A program made the translations under genes and the position numbers. 19,519 nucleotides of DNA, from the NCBI GenBank assembly GCA_946623775.1, contig CAMORJ010000016.1, positions 1-19,519 of the forward strand. Direction: 5' to 3'. Source of the DNA: an uncultured Bacillota bacterium (GTDB lineage Bacteria; Bacillota_I; Bacilli_A; RFN20; CAG-826). Positions 1 to 6,016 of this stretch are shown here, in pieces. Within the stretch, counting starts at the first letter, position 1; every line of letters starts with the position of its first letter. Under the pieces are notes generated by a model. The model ran no database searches. It was not told the DNA's origin and saw only the letters and a list, made by a program, of their open reading frames with translations.

Positions 1-2
1 TC

Positions 3-113
3 GACGTCATGATAGATTTCTTTGGCTTCGCAACAGGAGCCCTTGTTGTAGCGGTGATCTTATTTGCAATCGGACTTATTGTCCTTCTCCGTAAGCCTCG
101 GACCACCGCTTGA
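3..113 (+). CDS. C-terminal end of a membrane protein (cut by window start)
   Basis: An open frame runs from the left edge to a TGA at 111-113. Its 36 residues contain a clear hydrophobic helix (about FGFATGALVVAVILFAIGLI) followed by a basic stop-transfer tail (LRKPRTTA). It is therefore probably the last transmembrane segment of a longer protein that begins outside the window. An ATG at 9 could instead start a 34-residue single-helix protein, but the ribosome binding site would lie outside the window. The gene converges on the phosphotransferase gene and the two 3' ends overlap by 38 bases, with no terminator hairpin visible between them. The hydrophobic stretch lies mostly outside the overlap, so it is not a shadow of the opposite gene. 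The function cannot be named. Confidence 0.5.
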   Translation, partial: DVMIDFFGFATGALVVAVILFAIGLIVLLRKPRTTA

Positions 114-975
114 TGTTGCGGTTCACCCGCTTGAATTTGGCTTTTGATATTTCCAAGAAATCCTCCCTAAGGGTTTCCTGATATCTTGCGTAAGCCCAGT
201 AATACCAGAACAAGTCCTCGTATTCCATGACTTTGAAAACGTTTTTCACCATGGTGTCGGTGACGTTTTGAGCGCCGTAATAGCGGTTGATCAGCCTCTT
301 GCAGACGTCGAAGGGAACTTCGTTTTCTTCCAAAAAGGAAGCCAGATCGAAAATCTCGCCGTTATTGGCCGCGAATTCGTAATCGATCAAATAGCATTCG
401 CGGATATCGTCACCATCCGTCAGGACTATGTTTCCTTGCCATAAATCGTTATGGCATAGGACGACGCGGTCATTCTCGATGATCTTCTCCGCCTCGTGCC
501 TTAGCTGCGTCTCGTAATCGGTCCTGATTTTTTGACCGGACATCATCTTGTAGAAGTCGAACCTATCGTGGACCTTAAATGGTTCAAATGGGCCGGTGAA
601 GGAATGCAACTGCTTCATTGCAAAAAGGACTTGGCAGTAAGCCTGAAATTTATCTTCCCTGTTTTTGATTTCCGACAACACGCGGTTCGGCGGTATGTAT
701 TCCTCGGATTTATAACCGGTCCTTGGGTCATAGGTCAAAACGCGTGGCATCGGCGAGCGGGGGTCTTTGGCGAGCGATTGGATAATGAGCAATTCGTCGG
801 TCGGCCTGTTGAATTGCTCGTCCACCTTGTTCTCTTTTTTCACGCGGAAAACATAAAGCCAGTTGATGAGATAGACATCGTTTCCGGTCGAGCCGCCCAG
901 GCGATTGATATAATGGACGCCTGTTTTAGAAACCTTTTCGAATTCTTCGATGGCGATTTGAAGGGAGTCACTCAT
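76..975 (-). CDS. Choline kinase / aminoglycoside phosphotransferase family protein (LicA-like)
   Basis: The 299-residue protein has the kinase-fold signature of the APH/choline kinase superfamily. A catalytic-loop motif HNDLWQGNI lies at 175-183 (Asp177 as base, Asn182 for Mg) and LIDYEFA at 196-202 carries the DFG-like Asp198. The following NNGEIFDLA resembles choline/ethanolamine kinases more than drug-resistance enzymes, so phosphorylation of choline or a similar small alcohol for surface decoration or lipid synthesis is the likely role. This is inference, and the substrate is not fixed by sequence. The start at 975 is chosen because AAGGAGGG lies six bases upstream and because it overlaps the rqcH stop as ATGA, implying translational coupling. 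A longer frame back to 1149 runs entirely inside rqcH and is rejected. The 3' end overlaps the convergent membrane-protein gene by 38 bases. Confidence 0.75.
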   Translation of the reverse strand: MSDSLQIAIEEFEKVSKTGVHYINRLGGSTGNDVYLINWLYVFRVKKENKVDEQFNRPTDELLIIQSLAKDPRSPMPRVLTYDPRTGYKSEEYIPPNRVLSEIKNREDKFQAYCQVLFAMKQLHSFTGPFEPFKVHDRFDFYKMMSGQKIRTDYETQLRHEAEKIIENDRVVLCHNDLWQGNIVLTDGDDIRECYLIDYEFAANNGEIFDLASFLEENEVPFDVCKRLINRYYGAQNVTDTMVKNVFKVMEYEDLFWYYWAYARYQETLREDFLEISKAKFKRVNRNIKRWSEAYGEGQ

Positions 976-2375
976 TGCTTTGCCCTCCTTGCTTGCTGAA
1001 ACGCTTCTTTCGCCTGCTTGGAAACGGAACGGAAAAAAGCGGAACGGTATTCTTTGACGATCGCCTGCCCAGGGACGGATCCCTTTCTGACATTTGATTT
1101 GGGACAGTACATGACTTCCCCATCGTTTAGCCCGCTTGCGAGAAGGCAAATCTCGCAGCCAAACGAAATTTCGGCGTCGGTCGGATTCGCTTTGCGGATG
1201 ATGAGATGCGCGCCATGGTTGCCCTTAACGTGCATCCAAAGGTGGTCCTTCTCAGTGTCTAAGGCAAAGGAGAGGAAATCGTTTTGCCTGGCGTTGGTCC
1301 CGTACCAATAGGTGATTCCGCCATGGATGATTTCATGAGGCAGAAGCGATTCCGCATGTTTGGTCGTGGCAGTCTTTTTGCCTTTTTTCGGAGCAGGGGT
1401 GCACCCAAGCTCAATGGATAGCTCCCGCAAACCGTTCTCCGAACAAAACGGAAGGATCTCAACAAGTCGCTGGAACCTTTTCATTTCTTCCTGGGCTTTG
1501 GAGAGATTCGCCTCCCCATTATTCAATGAAGCCTTGGCTTTCTTTTGCCTCTTAAAGAACATTTCAGCATTCGCGGATACCGATTTTGTTTTATCCAAGG
1601 GAATTGGCGTTCCATAGTAATCCATGAACCCCGTTGATGGGTTTATCTCATCGAGATGCATGAAAATGTAGGTCCCGTATTCGCCATCCCCAATGTGCTT
1701 TTTCGCTTCCTCGATGTCGTTTTGGATCATCGTGATTTTGCGTTTTGCGGATTTTGCCTTATTGGTGACAAACGAGAACAGCTTTGCGTATTTTTGCTTG
1801 AGGGCCTTCAACCGGATTTCGTTCTCCAGCCGCTCGCACTCTTGGCAATAAAAATCGAAGTCAAAGCTTTCTTGCTCTTCCGCCGCAAATTTCCTTTCGG
1901 GCGCTTCGTAGATAAGTCCCTTCACAATCGGGCGCTTTTCGTTCAGCCCCATGTAGCGGTGGGCGGCTTCGATTTTTCCATCTTCATCTAGAAGAATCAG
2001 GTTTGCCTTAGTGGGAATCAACTCGGCGACCAAAGTCAATTTGCGTTCATGGAAGACCTCATCTAAGCCGATGAAATCAAATGCGATGATGCGGTCTCCG
2101 CCAATTTGCCTGCAGCCAGTGACGAGCGCATTGGAGAGGCTCTTCTTGCATTGCAACGCGAATTGGCCAGAGGAAGGCGGCAGATCGCTTGATTGATTGG
2201 ACAAATACACCCTAGGCAATTGGCCGTCTAAGCAGAAATAGACTCTGCTCGACCGCCCAAACTGAAAATAGTAAAGGCTCTCTCCGCTTCCGGCGAAGAG
2301 GTGAATCCGCTGCTCTGCGCAACGCGATTCCAATTCCTTGGCGAGCAAGGATATTTGAGATGCCTTTAACCTCAT
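972..2375 (-). CDS. rqcH: RqcH / NFACT family ribosome quality-control protein, shortened
   Basis: This 467-residue protein is an NFACT/FbpA homologue (Bacillus YloA, the Rqc2 family). RqcH binds obstructed 50S subunits carrying peptidyl-tRNA and recruits Ala-tRNA to add C-terminal alanine tails that mark the chain for degradation. Visible landmarks are an NFACT-N region with the Asp94-Arg95 pair in GGDRIIAF, which corresponds to the DR motif needed for tailing. Two helical, charged coiled-coil stretches lie at about 180-228 and 265-308. An NFACT-R domain at about 350-395 contains YGTNARQNDFLSF and HLWMHVKGNHGAHLIIR. Bacillus RqcH is near 570 residues. Here the sequence passes from IYEAPE (155-160) almost directly into the coiled coil, so the helix-hairpin-helix region appears to be absent. 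No Shine-Dalgarno precedes the ATG. The gene overlaps the downstream kinase-like gene by four bases. Confidence 0.88.
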   Translation of the reverse strand: MRLKASQISLLAKELESRCAEQRIHLFAGSGESLYYFQFGRSSRVYFCLDGQLPRVYLSNQSSDLPPSSGQFALQCKKSLSNALVTGCRQIGGDRIIAFDFIGLDEVFHERKLTLVAELIPTKANLILLDEDGKIEAAHRYMGLNEKRPIVKGLIYEAPERKFAAEEQESFDFDFYCQECERLENEIRLKALKQKYAKLFSFVTNKAKSAKRKITMIQNDIEEAKKHIGDGEYGTYIFMHLDEINPSTGFMDYYGTPIPLDKTKSVSANAEMFFKRQKKAKASLNNGEANLSKAQEEMKRFQRLVEILPFCSENGLRELSIELGCTPAPKKGKKTATTKHAESLLPHEIIHGGITYWYGTNARQNDFLSFALDTEKDHLWMHVKGNHGAHLIIRKANPTDAEISFGCEICLLASGLNDGEVMYCPKSNVRKGSVPGQAIVKEYRSAFFRSVSKQAKEAFQQARRAKQ

Positions 2376-2382
2376 GTATTTA

Positions 2383-2388
2383 ATGATA
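2383..2388 (-). promoter_or_regulatory. Candidate -10 element of rqcH (leaderless)
   Basis: On the minus strand TATCAT ends seven bases before the rqcH ATG at 2375, which would place the transcription start at or one base before the start codon. No good -35 hexamer is seen at 16-18 bases. The -10 lies in a small perfect inverted repeat, AATGAT-AAC-ATCATT at 2382-2396, which could be a binding site. The evidence is weaker than for gmk. Confidence 0.35.
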
Positions 2389-2505
2389 ACATCATTGGGA
2401 GGCCATGCGCTCCGTCTACCCTAAAAAAGATGGCCATCCATTAAAAATGGCACAGGCTTCTTTTGACGATTTCTTGCCATTTGTCCAAAAGTGATTCCGA
2501 AGTAG

Positions 2506-2534
2506 TTGCCAGCAAGTTTTTAAGTCCCTATAAT
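2506..2534 (+). promoter_or_regulatory. gmk promoter, TTGCCA-N17-TATAAT
   Basis: A -35 TTGCCA at 2506-2511 is separated by exactly 17 bases from a perfect -10 TATAAT at 2529-2534. Only six bases separate the -10 from the gmk ATG at 2541, so RNA should begin at or next to the start codon. There is no room for a ribosome binding site, which predicts a leaderless mRNA. Confidence 0.8.
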
Positions 2535-2540
2535 GCGTGC

Positions 2541-3107
2541 ATGGGAAAAGGTTTGCTCATCATTCTCTCTGGACCCTCTGGGGTAGGCAAGGGGACGGTG
2601 CGCGCAAAATTGATGGAAAACAAGGCTTTGAACCTATTCTTTTCCGTATCGATGACCACCCGTTCCCAGCGCCCAGGCGAAGTGAATGGGCGCGAATATT
2701 GGTTCGTGACCCGAGAGGAGTTCGAAAAGAACGTTGCCGATGGGAATCTTCTTGAGCACGCCGAATTCGTCGGGAATTATTACGGCACTCCCAAAGATAA
2801 AGTCGAAGAGATGCGCGAAGAAGGCAAGAACGTTTTACTCGAAATCGAGATCAACGGCGCTCAAACCGTCATGGAAAAATGCAACGATGCGATTTCCATC
2901 TTCTTGGTGCCTCCCAGCATGGAAACCTTGGAAGCAAGAATCCGCGGGAGATCGACTGAACCGGAAGAAGTGATTCAGCGTCGCTTGGCAAAGGCGAGAT
3001 CCGAATTGGAGAAATCCGCGCTTTACGATTACACCGTTTTGAACGATTCTGTCGACAACGCAGCCGAAGCCATCGCGGAAATCATTCGCCGCAATATGGT
3101 AAAGTAA
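2541..3107 (+). CDS. gmk: Guanylate kinase
   Basis: This is GMP kinase, phosphorylating GMP to GDP with ATP in the cytoplasm. The 188-residue product starts MGKGLLIILS and has the P-loop GPSGVGKG at 11-18. The GMP-binding segment follows (SVSMTTRSQRPGEVNG, then YWFV), and a lid with RIRGRSTEPEEVIQRRL comes later. Its length is slightly under the usual ~200 because the N-terminus is short. A TTG-initiated extension to 2463 is possible in frame but would begin upstream of the -35 box and adds residues unlike guanylate kinases, so ATG 2541 is preferred. It stands alone: its own promoter abuts the ATG, and a terminator follows before priA. In Bacillus, rpoZ (omega) follows gmk; here there is no room for it. 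Confidence 0.95.
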   Translation: MGKGLLIILSGPSGVGKGTVRAKLMENKALNLFFSVSMTTRSQRPGEVNGREYWFVTREEFEKNVADGNLLEHAEFVGNYYGTPKDKVEEMREEGKNVLLEIEINGAQTVMEKCNDAISIFLVPPSMETLEARIRGRSTEPEEVIQRRLAKARSELEKSALYDYTVLNDSVDNAAEAIAEIIRRNMVK

Positions 3108-3140
3108 TCGCTAAAACCAGCTCGGCTTACTTGTTTATTG

Positions 3141-3179
3141 CGGAGACATGCCCAACACGGAGTTCACGTCTCCGTTTTT
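3141..3179 (+). terminator. Rho-independent terminator after gmk
   Basis: ACGGAG (3157-3162) pairs with CTCCGT (3170-3175) around a seven-base loop and runs into T3175-T3179. An upstream CGGAGAC (3141-3147) can pair with GTCTCCG (3168-3174) instead, giving a longer-looped alternative that uses the same right arm. Either form ends in the T-run. It lies between gmk and the priA promoter. Confidence 0.75.
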
Positions 3180-3183
3180 CGTT

Positions 3184-3189
3184 TATAAT
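3184..3189 (+). promoter_or_regulatory. priA -10 element (leaderless start)
   Basis: A perfect TATAAT begins five bases after the gmk terminator T-run and ends nine bases before the priA ATG at 3199, so the predicted RNA start is about 2-3 bases before the ATG. A -35 is poor: GTTCAC (3162-3167, spacer 16) lies inside the terminator hairpin. No ribosome binding site precedes the ATG. Confidence 0.6.
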
Positions 3190-3198
3190 TTTTCCGAA

Positions 3199-5397
3199 AT
3201 GAAAATTCTCGACGTCTTTATCCAACACGCAAAGTCCGCGCTGAACCGCCCGTTCAGCTATCTTTACGATGGCGATGAGAACGTCGAAATCGGATACAGG
3301 GTCATCGTCTCTTTCGGTCACCAAGGAAGGCTTATGGGCTTTGTCACCAAGGTCATGGAAACGGATCTGACCCCCGAACAGCTTGAGCAAGCCAATGGCT
3401 TCCGCATTGACTTTATACAATCTGTGGTTGATCATGAGCCTCTTTTGAATCAAGAACTTCTTGATTTGGCAGATGAAGTCTCCGCCTATTATCTTGCGCC
3501 TAAGATTTCCGTCCTTCAGGCGATGCTTCCCCAATCCCTTCGTCCTGCCATCTCCTCTTTGAAAGGTCCAAAGATTGCCTATGAGTCCTATGTTGAGCCT
3601 ATCGACTTGAACGAAGAAGGGCTGACGGATAAGCAAATCGAATCCCTTCGCCTGATTGCCAAAAGTGAAATCATCTTGAAGAAAGAGGCGGGAACACCCG
3701 CCATCATCAAGGCTCTTTTAGATAAGCAACGCATCCGCATCGTCAAGAAGGAAAAGAGGCGTCTTCATATCGAGGATTATGAAAAAGAGGAACCCCATGC
3801 ATTGAATTTCGAGCAATTGAAGGCCTATGAAGCCATCCTGAATTCCGATAAAGAAGTCAATTTGCTTCAAGGGGTTACAGGGTCTGGCAAGACGGAAGTC
3901 TATCTGCATCTTTCCGAAGAGTATTTGAAACGCGGAAAGAACATTTTGATGCTTGTCCCCGAAATCGCCCTTACCCCGAGGATGGTCGAGTATTTCTCGC
4001 GCCGCTTCCAAGATAACGTAGCAATCCTCCATAGTGAATTGACCCCTGCGGAGAAATATGATGAATACCGCCGCATCGCCAGCGGCAAAGCCAGAGTGGT
4101 GGTAGGCGCTAGAAGTGCCGTCTTCGCGCCACTTTCTGATATCGGACTCATCATTTTGGACGAAGAGCACGTCGAATCCTATAAGCAGGATGGGGAACCT
4201 CATTATCACGCCAGGGAAGTCGCCATCATGAGGGCTAAGCATTTCGGCGCAAAAGTCATCCTCGGTTCTGCGACTCCTTCCTTTGAAACGAAATCCAGGG
4301 CGATGAAAGGCGTATATGGCTATGCCCTAATGACGAAAAGAGCCAATGAGAAGGCCTTGCCATCCACCCAAATAATTGACCTGACAGATAAAAGCCTTAT
4401 CGATCGCCAAACAAAGATTTTCTCTTCCGTTTTGCTAAAAAAGCTGACCCGTGTAGTCGAAAACGGCGAGCAAGCCATCCTTTTGATTAACCGAAGAGGC
4501 TACTCGTCTTATGTCACTTGCTCCAGCTGCGGGCATATATTCACCTGCCCCAGCTGCCATGGCAATCTGACATATCACAAAGAGGACGGCATGCTCAAAT
4601 GCCATCACTGCGGATATGTTATCCAATATCCGGAAACATGCCCCGAATGCGGTTCGACCCAAATCATGCGGGTTGGTTTCGGAACGGAGAGAATCTGCAA
4701 GATCCTTTTGGAGAGATTCCCCGACATGCGGATTGGGCGTCTGGACTCCGATATCGGAAAAGTCAGGAATAATGTCCAAAAGACATTGGATGAATTCAAA
4801 CGCCACGAATATGACGTTTTGGTCGGTACCCAGATGATCGCAAAAGGCCATGACTTCCCGCTTGTGACCCTTGTCGGCGTGGTTTTGGCGGATATCGGAT
4901 TATCGCTGCCGAGCTTCCGCGCCAACGAAGCGACCTTCCAATTGATCGCGCAATGCGTCGGAAGGTCGGGCAGGGGAGAAAAACAAGGTGAAGCCTTAAT
5001 CCAAACATATAACCCGACGCATTACGCGATCACTCTGGGCGCTGCGCAGGATTATGAAGCTTTTTATCGCCGCGAAATGCAAACCAGGAAAATCAGCCAA
5101 TACCCTCCGTTCGTGTTCTTGATCGCGATTGAAGTCACTTCCAAAAATGAGGAGAAATGCGTGCAGGGTGCGCATGATTTAAAGAAAGCAATACTCGCGC
5201 AAGGGTTCGAGGACGTGACCGTCCTTGGGCCCATCGTCCCTTATTACAGCTTTGTGGCCGAACGCCATCACAGGGCTTTGCTTATCAAATATAAGCGCTG
5301 CCCAGAATTGAAGCCCTATCTGCAATCTCTGCAGGTGGAACTAAGCGGCAAAGGCGGCATTGAATTCAGCTTTGATGTCGATCCTTCGGATTATTGA
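3199..5397 (+). CDS. priA: Primosomal protein N' (replication restart helicase PriA)
   Basis: PriA is a 3'-to-5' superfamily 2 DNA helicase that recognises stalled forks and reloads the replicative helicase. The 732-residue product has an N-terminal DNA-binding domain, Walker A GVTGSGKT (225-232), Walker B DEEH (321-324) and helicase motif GSATPS. Eight cysteines bind the two zinc ions: C441, C444, C450, C453, C468, C471, C481 and C484. The C-terminal lobe carries the motif QCVGRSGRGE. All key residues are present and the length is normal for Bacilli. The start MKILDVF matches the family. An upstream in-frame ATG at 3148 lies inside the gmk terminator and is rejected. In Bacillus, coaBC precedes priA and def/fmt follow; here neither is adjacent. 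The stop codon overlaps a TTGACA that may serve the next gene. Confidence 0.96.
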   Translation: MKILDVFIQHAKSALNRPFSYLYDGDENVEIGYRVIVSFGHQGRLMGFVTKVMETDLTPEQLEQANGFRIDFIQSVVDHEPLLNQELLDLADEVSAYYLAPKISVLQAMLPQSLRPAISSLKGPKIAYESYVEPIDLNEEGLTDKQIESLRLIAKSEIILKKEAGTPAIIKALLDKQRIRIVKKEKRRLHIEDYEKEEPHALNFEQLKAYEAILNSDKEVNLLQGVTGSGKTEVYLHLSEEYLKRGKNILMLVPEIALTPRMVEYFSRRFQDNVAILHSELTPAEKYDEYRRIASGKARVVVGARSAVFAPLSDIGLIILDEEHVESYKQDGEPHYHAREVAIMRAKHFGAKVILGSATPSFETKSRAMKGVYGYALMTKRANEKALPSTQIIDLTDKSLIDRQTKIFSSVLLKKLTRVVENGEQAILLINRRGYSSYVTCSSCGHIFTCPSCHGNLTYHKEDGMLKCHHCGYVIQYPETCPECGSTQIMRVGFGTERICKILLERFPDMRIGRLDSDIGKVRNNVQKTLDEFKRHEYDVLVGTQMIAKGHDFPLVTLVGVVLADIGLSLPSFRANEATFQLIAQCVGRSGRGEKQGEALIQTYNPTHYAITLGAAQDYEAFYRREMQTRKISQYPPFVFLIAIEVTSKNEEKCVQGAHDLKKAILAQGFEDVTVLGPIVPYYSFVAERHHRALLIKYKRCPELKPYLQSLQVELSGKGGIEFSFDVDPSDY

Positions 5398-5426
5398 CAC
5401 CCACACACGCGTCCGTGTGTTATACT
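5394..5426 (+). promoter_or_regulatory. Candidate promoter with palindrome in a long spacer
   Basis: TTGACA (5394-5399, overlapping the priA stop) and TATACT (5421-5426) flank a perfect dyad, ACACACG-CGTC-CGTGTGT, at 5403-5420. The spacer is 21 bases, or 20 if TTATAC is used, which is too long for unassisted sigma-A recognition. MerR-type activators use such overlong spacers with a central dyad. No T-run follows the hairpin, so it is a poor terminator. The leader to the ATG would be about 26 bases and contains GAGG (5448-5451) at seven-base spacing. Confidence 0.4.
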
Positions 5427-5458
5427 TATCTGCGACGAAGTTTTTTTGAGGCACAAAA

Positions 5459-6001
5459 ATGATCACCATCCAAATCCTAGGATTAGACCAATTCGTTGTC
5501 GGACATTATTCTGCCGACCACACTGGCAATCTGGCCCAGTTATTCGAGACTGAGGAAAACGACATTAATTTCTACGCTCCCAACTCGATGATATTCCACA
5601 ATGGCGCCGAGCAAACGAGTTGGCACACAATCGTGATTGTGAGATTGCCCGAAAAATTCCACCCGCTCGAAGACGCCGTTGCGGATTACCTGCTGAAGAC
5701 GCTGACCGAATTCTCCATCAACGTCGAAGTCCAATTCGAGTATTACGAGGAGCATCATCGCCACGCTTCCATCAACCCCAACTATCCGCGGTACATAACC
5801 TCTGAGCAAATCCGGGACGTATCGCTGGAGCAGGACTACCTTCCTGGGCTAGGAGGGGATGAGGAAGAGCCCGAAGATGCGGAAGGGGAGGAGATTTCCG
5901 AAGAAGAAGTCGACCTCACCGACCCTGAGCAAGTGTTCCTCGGCAATGCATTCGAAGGATTCGAAGAAGCGTTGGCAGGCGAAGGCAAACGCAACAAATA
6001 A
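5459..6001 (+). CDS. Uncharacterised protein with acidic C-terminal tail
   Basis: I do not recognise this 180-residue protein with certainty. Residues 1-105 look like a compact alpha/beta domain: strand MITIQILGL, a helix, strand HTIVIVRL (56-63), a helix with VADYLLKTLTEF (74-85), then strand VEVQFEYYEE (89-98). That order resembles the small tautomerase-like DUF1904 fold, but this is a weak guess, and the Pro1 of true tautomerases is absent. Residues 134-153 are strongly acidic (DEEEPEDAEGEEISEEEVDL). A possible amphipathic helix around QVFLGNAFEGFEEAL (158-172) follows, then a basic end. It has its own candidate promoter, a GAGG seven bases before the ATG, and lies 15 bases upstream of the RsmB-like gene, suggesting co-transcription. 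It occupies the place of def/fmt in the Bacillus order. Confidence 0.8.
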   Translation: MITIQILGLDQFVVGHYSADHTGNLAQLFETEENDINFYAPNSMIFHNGAEQTSWHTIVIVRLPEKFHPLEDAVADYLLKTLTEFSINVEVQFEYYEEHHRHASINPNYPRYITSEQIRDVSLEQDYLPGLGGDEEEPEDAEGEEISEEEVDLTDPEQVFLGNAFEGFEEALAGEGKRNK

Positions 6002-6016
6002 CAGGAGGAAAAGACA

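Noticed and set aside
976..1149. N-terminal extension of the choline-kinase-like protein to ATG 1149
   Set aside because: It lies wholly inside rqcH in another frame, has basic non-family sequence, and the internal ATG at 975 has a strong binding site and an ATGA overlap.
2463..2540. TTG-initiated extension of guanylate kinase
   Set aside because: It begins upstream of the gmk -35 box and the added residues do not resemble the family; ATG 2541 gives the standard N-terminus.
3141..3175. Mutually exclusive stems in the gmk terminator as an attenuator
   Set aside because: Both alternatives end in the same T-run and no ligand or leader-peptide logic is visible; more likely a redundant terminator.
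3148..3198. In-frame upstream start for PriA
   Set aside because: The region is the gmk terminator and the priA -10 element, and it has no ribosome binding site.
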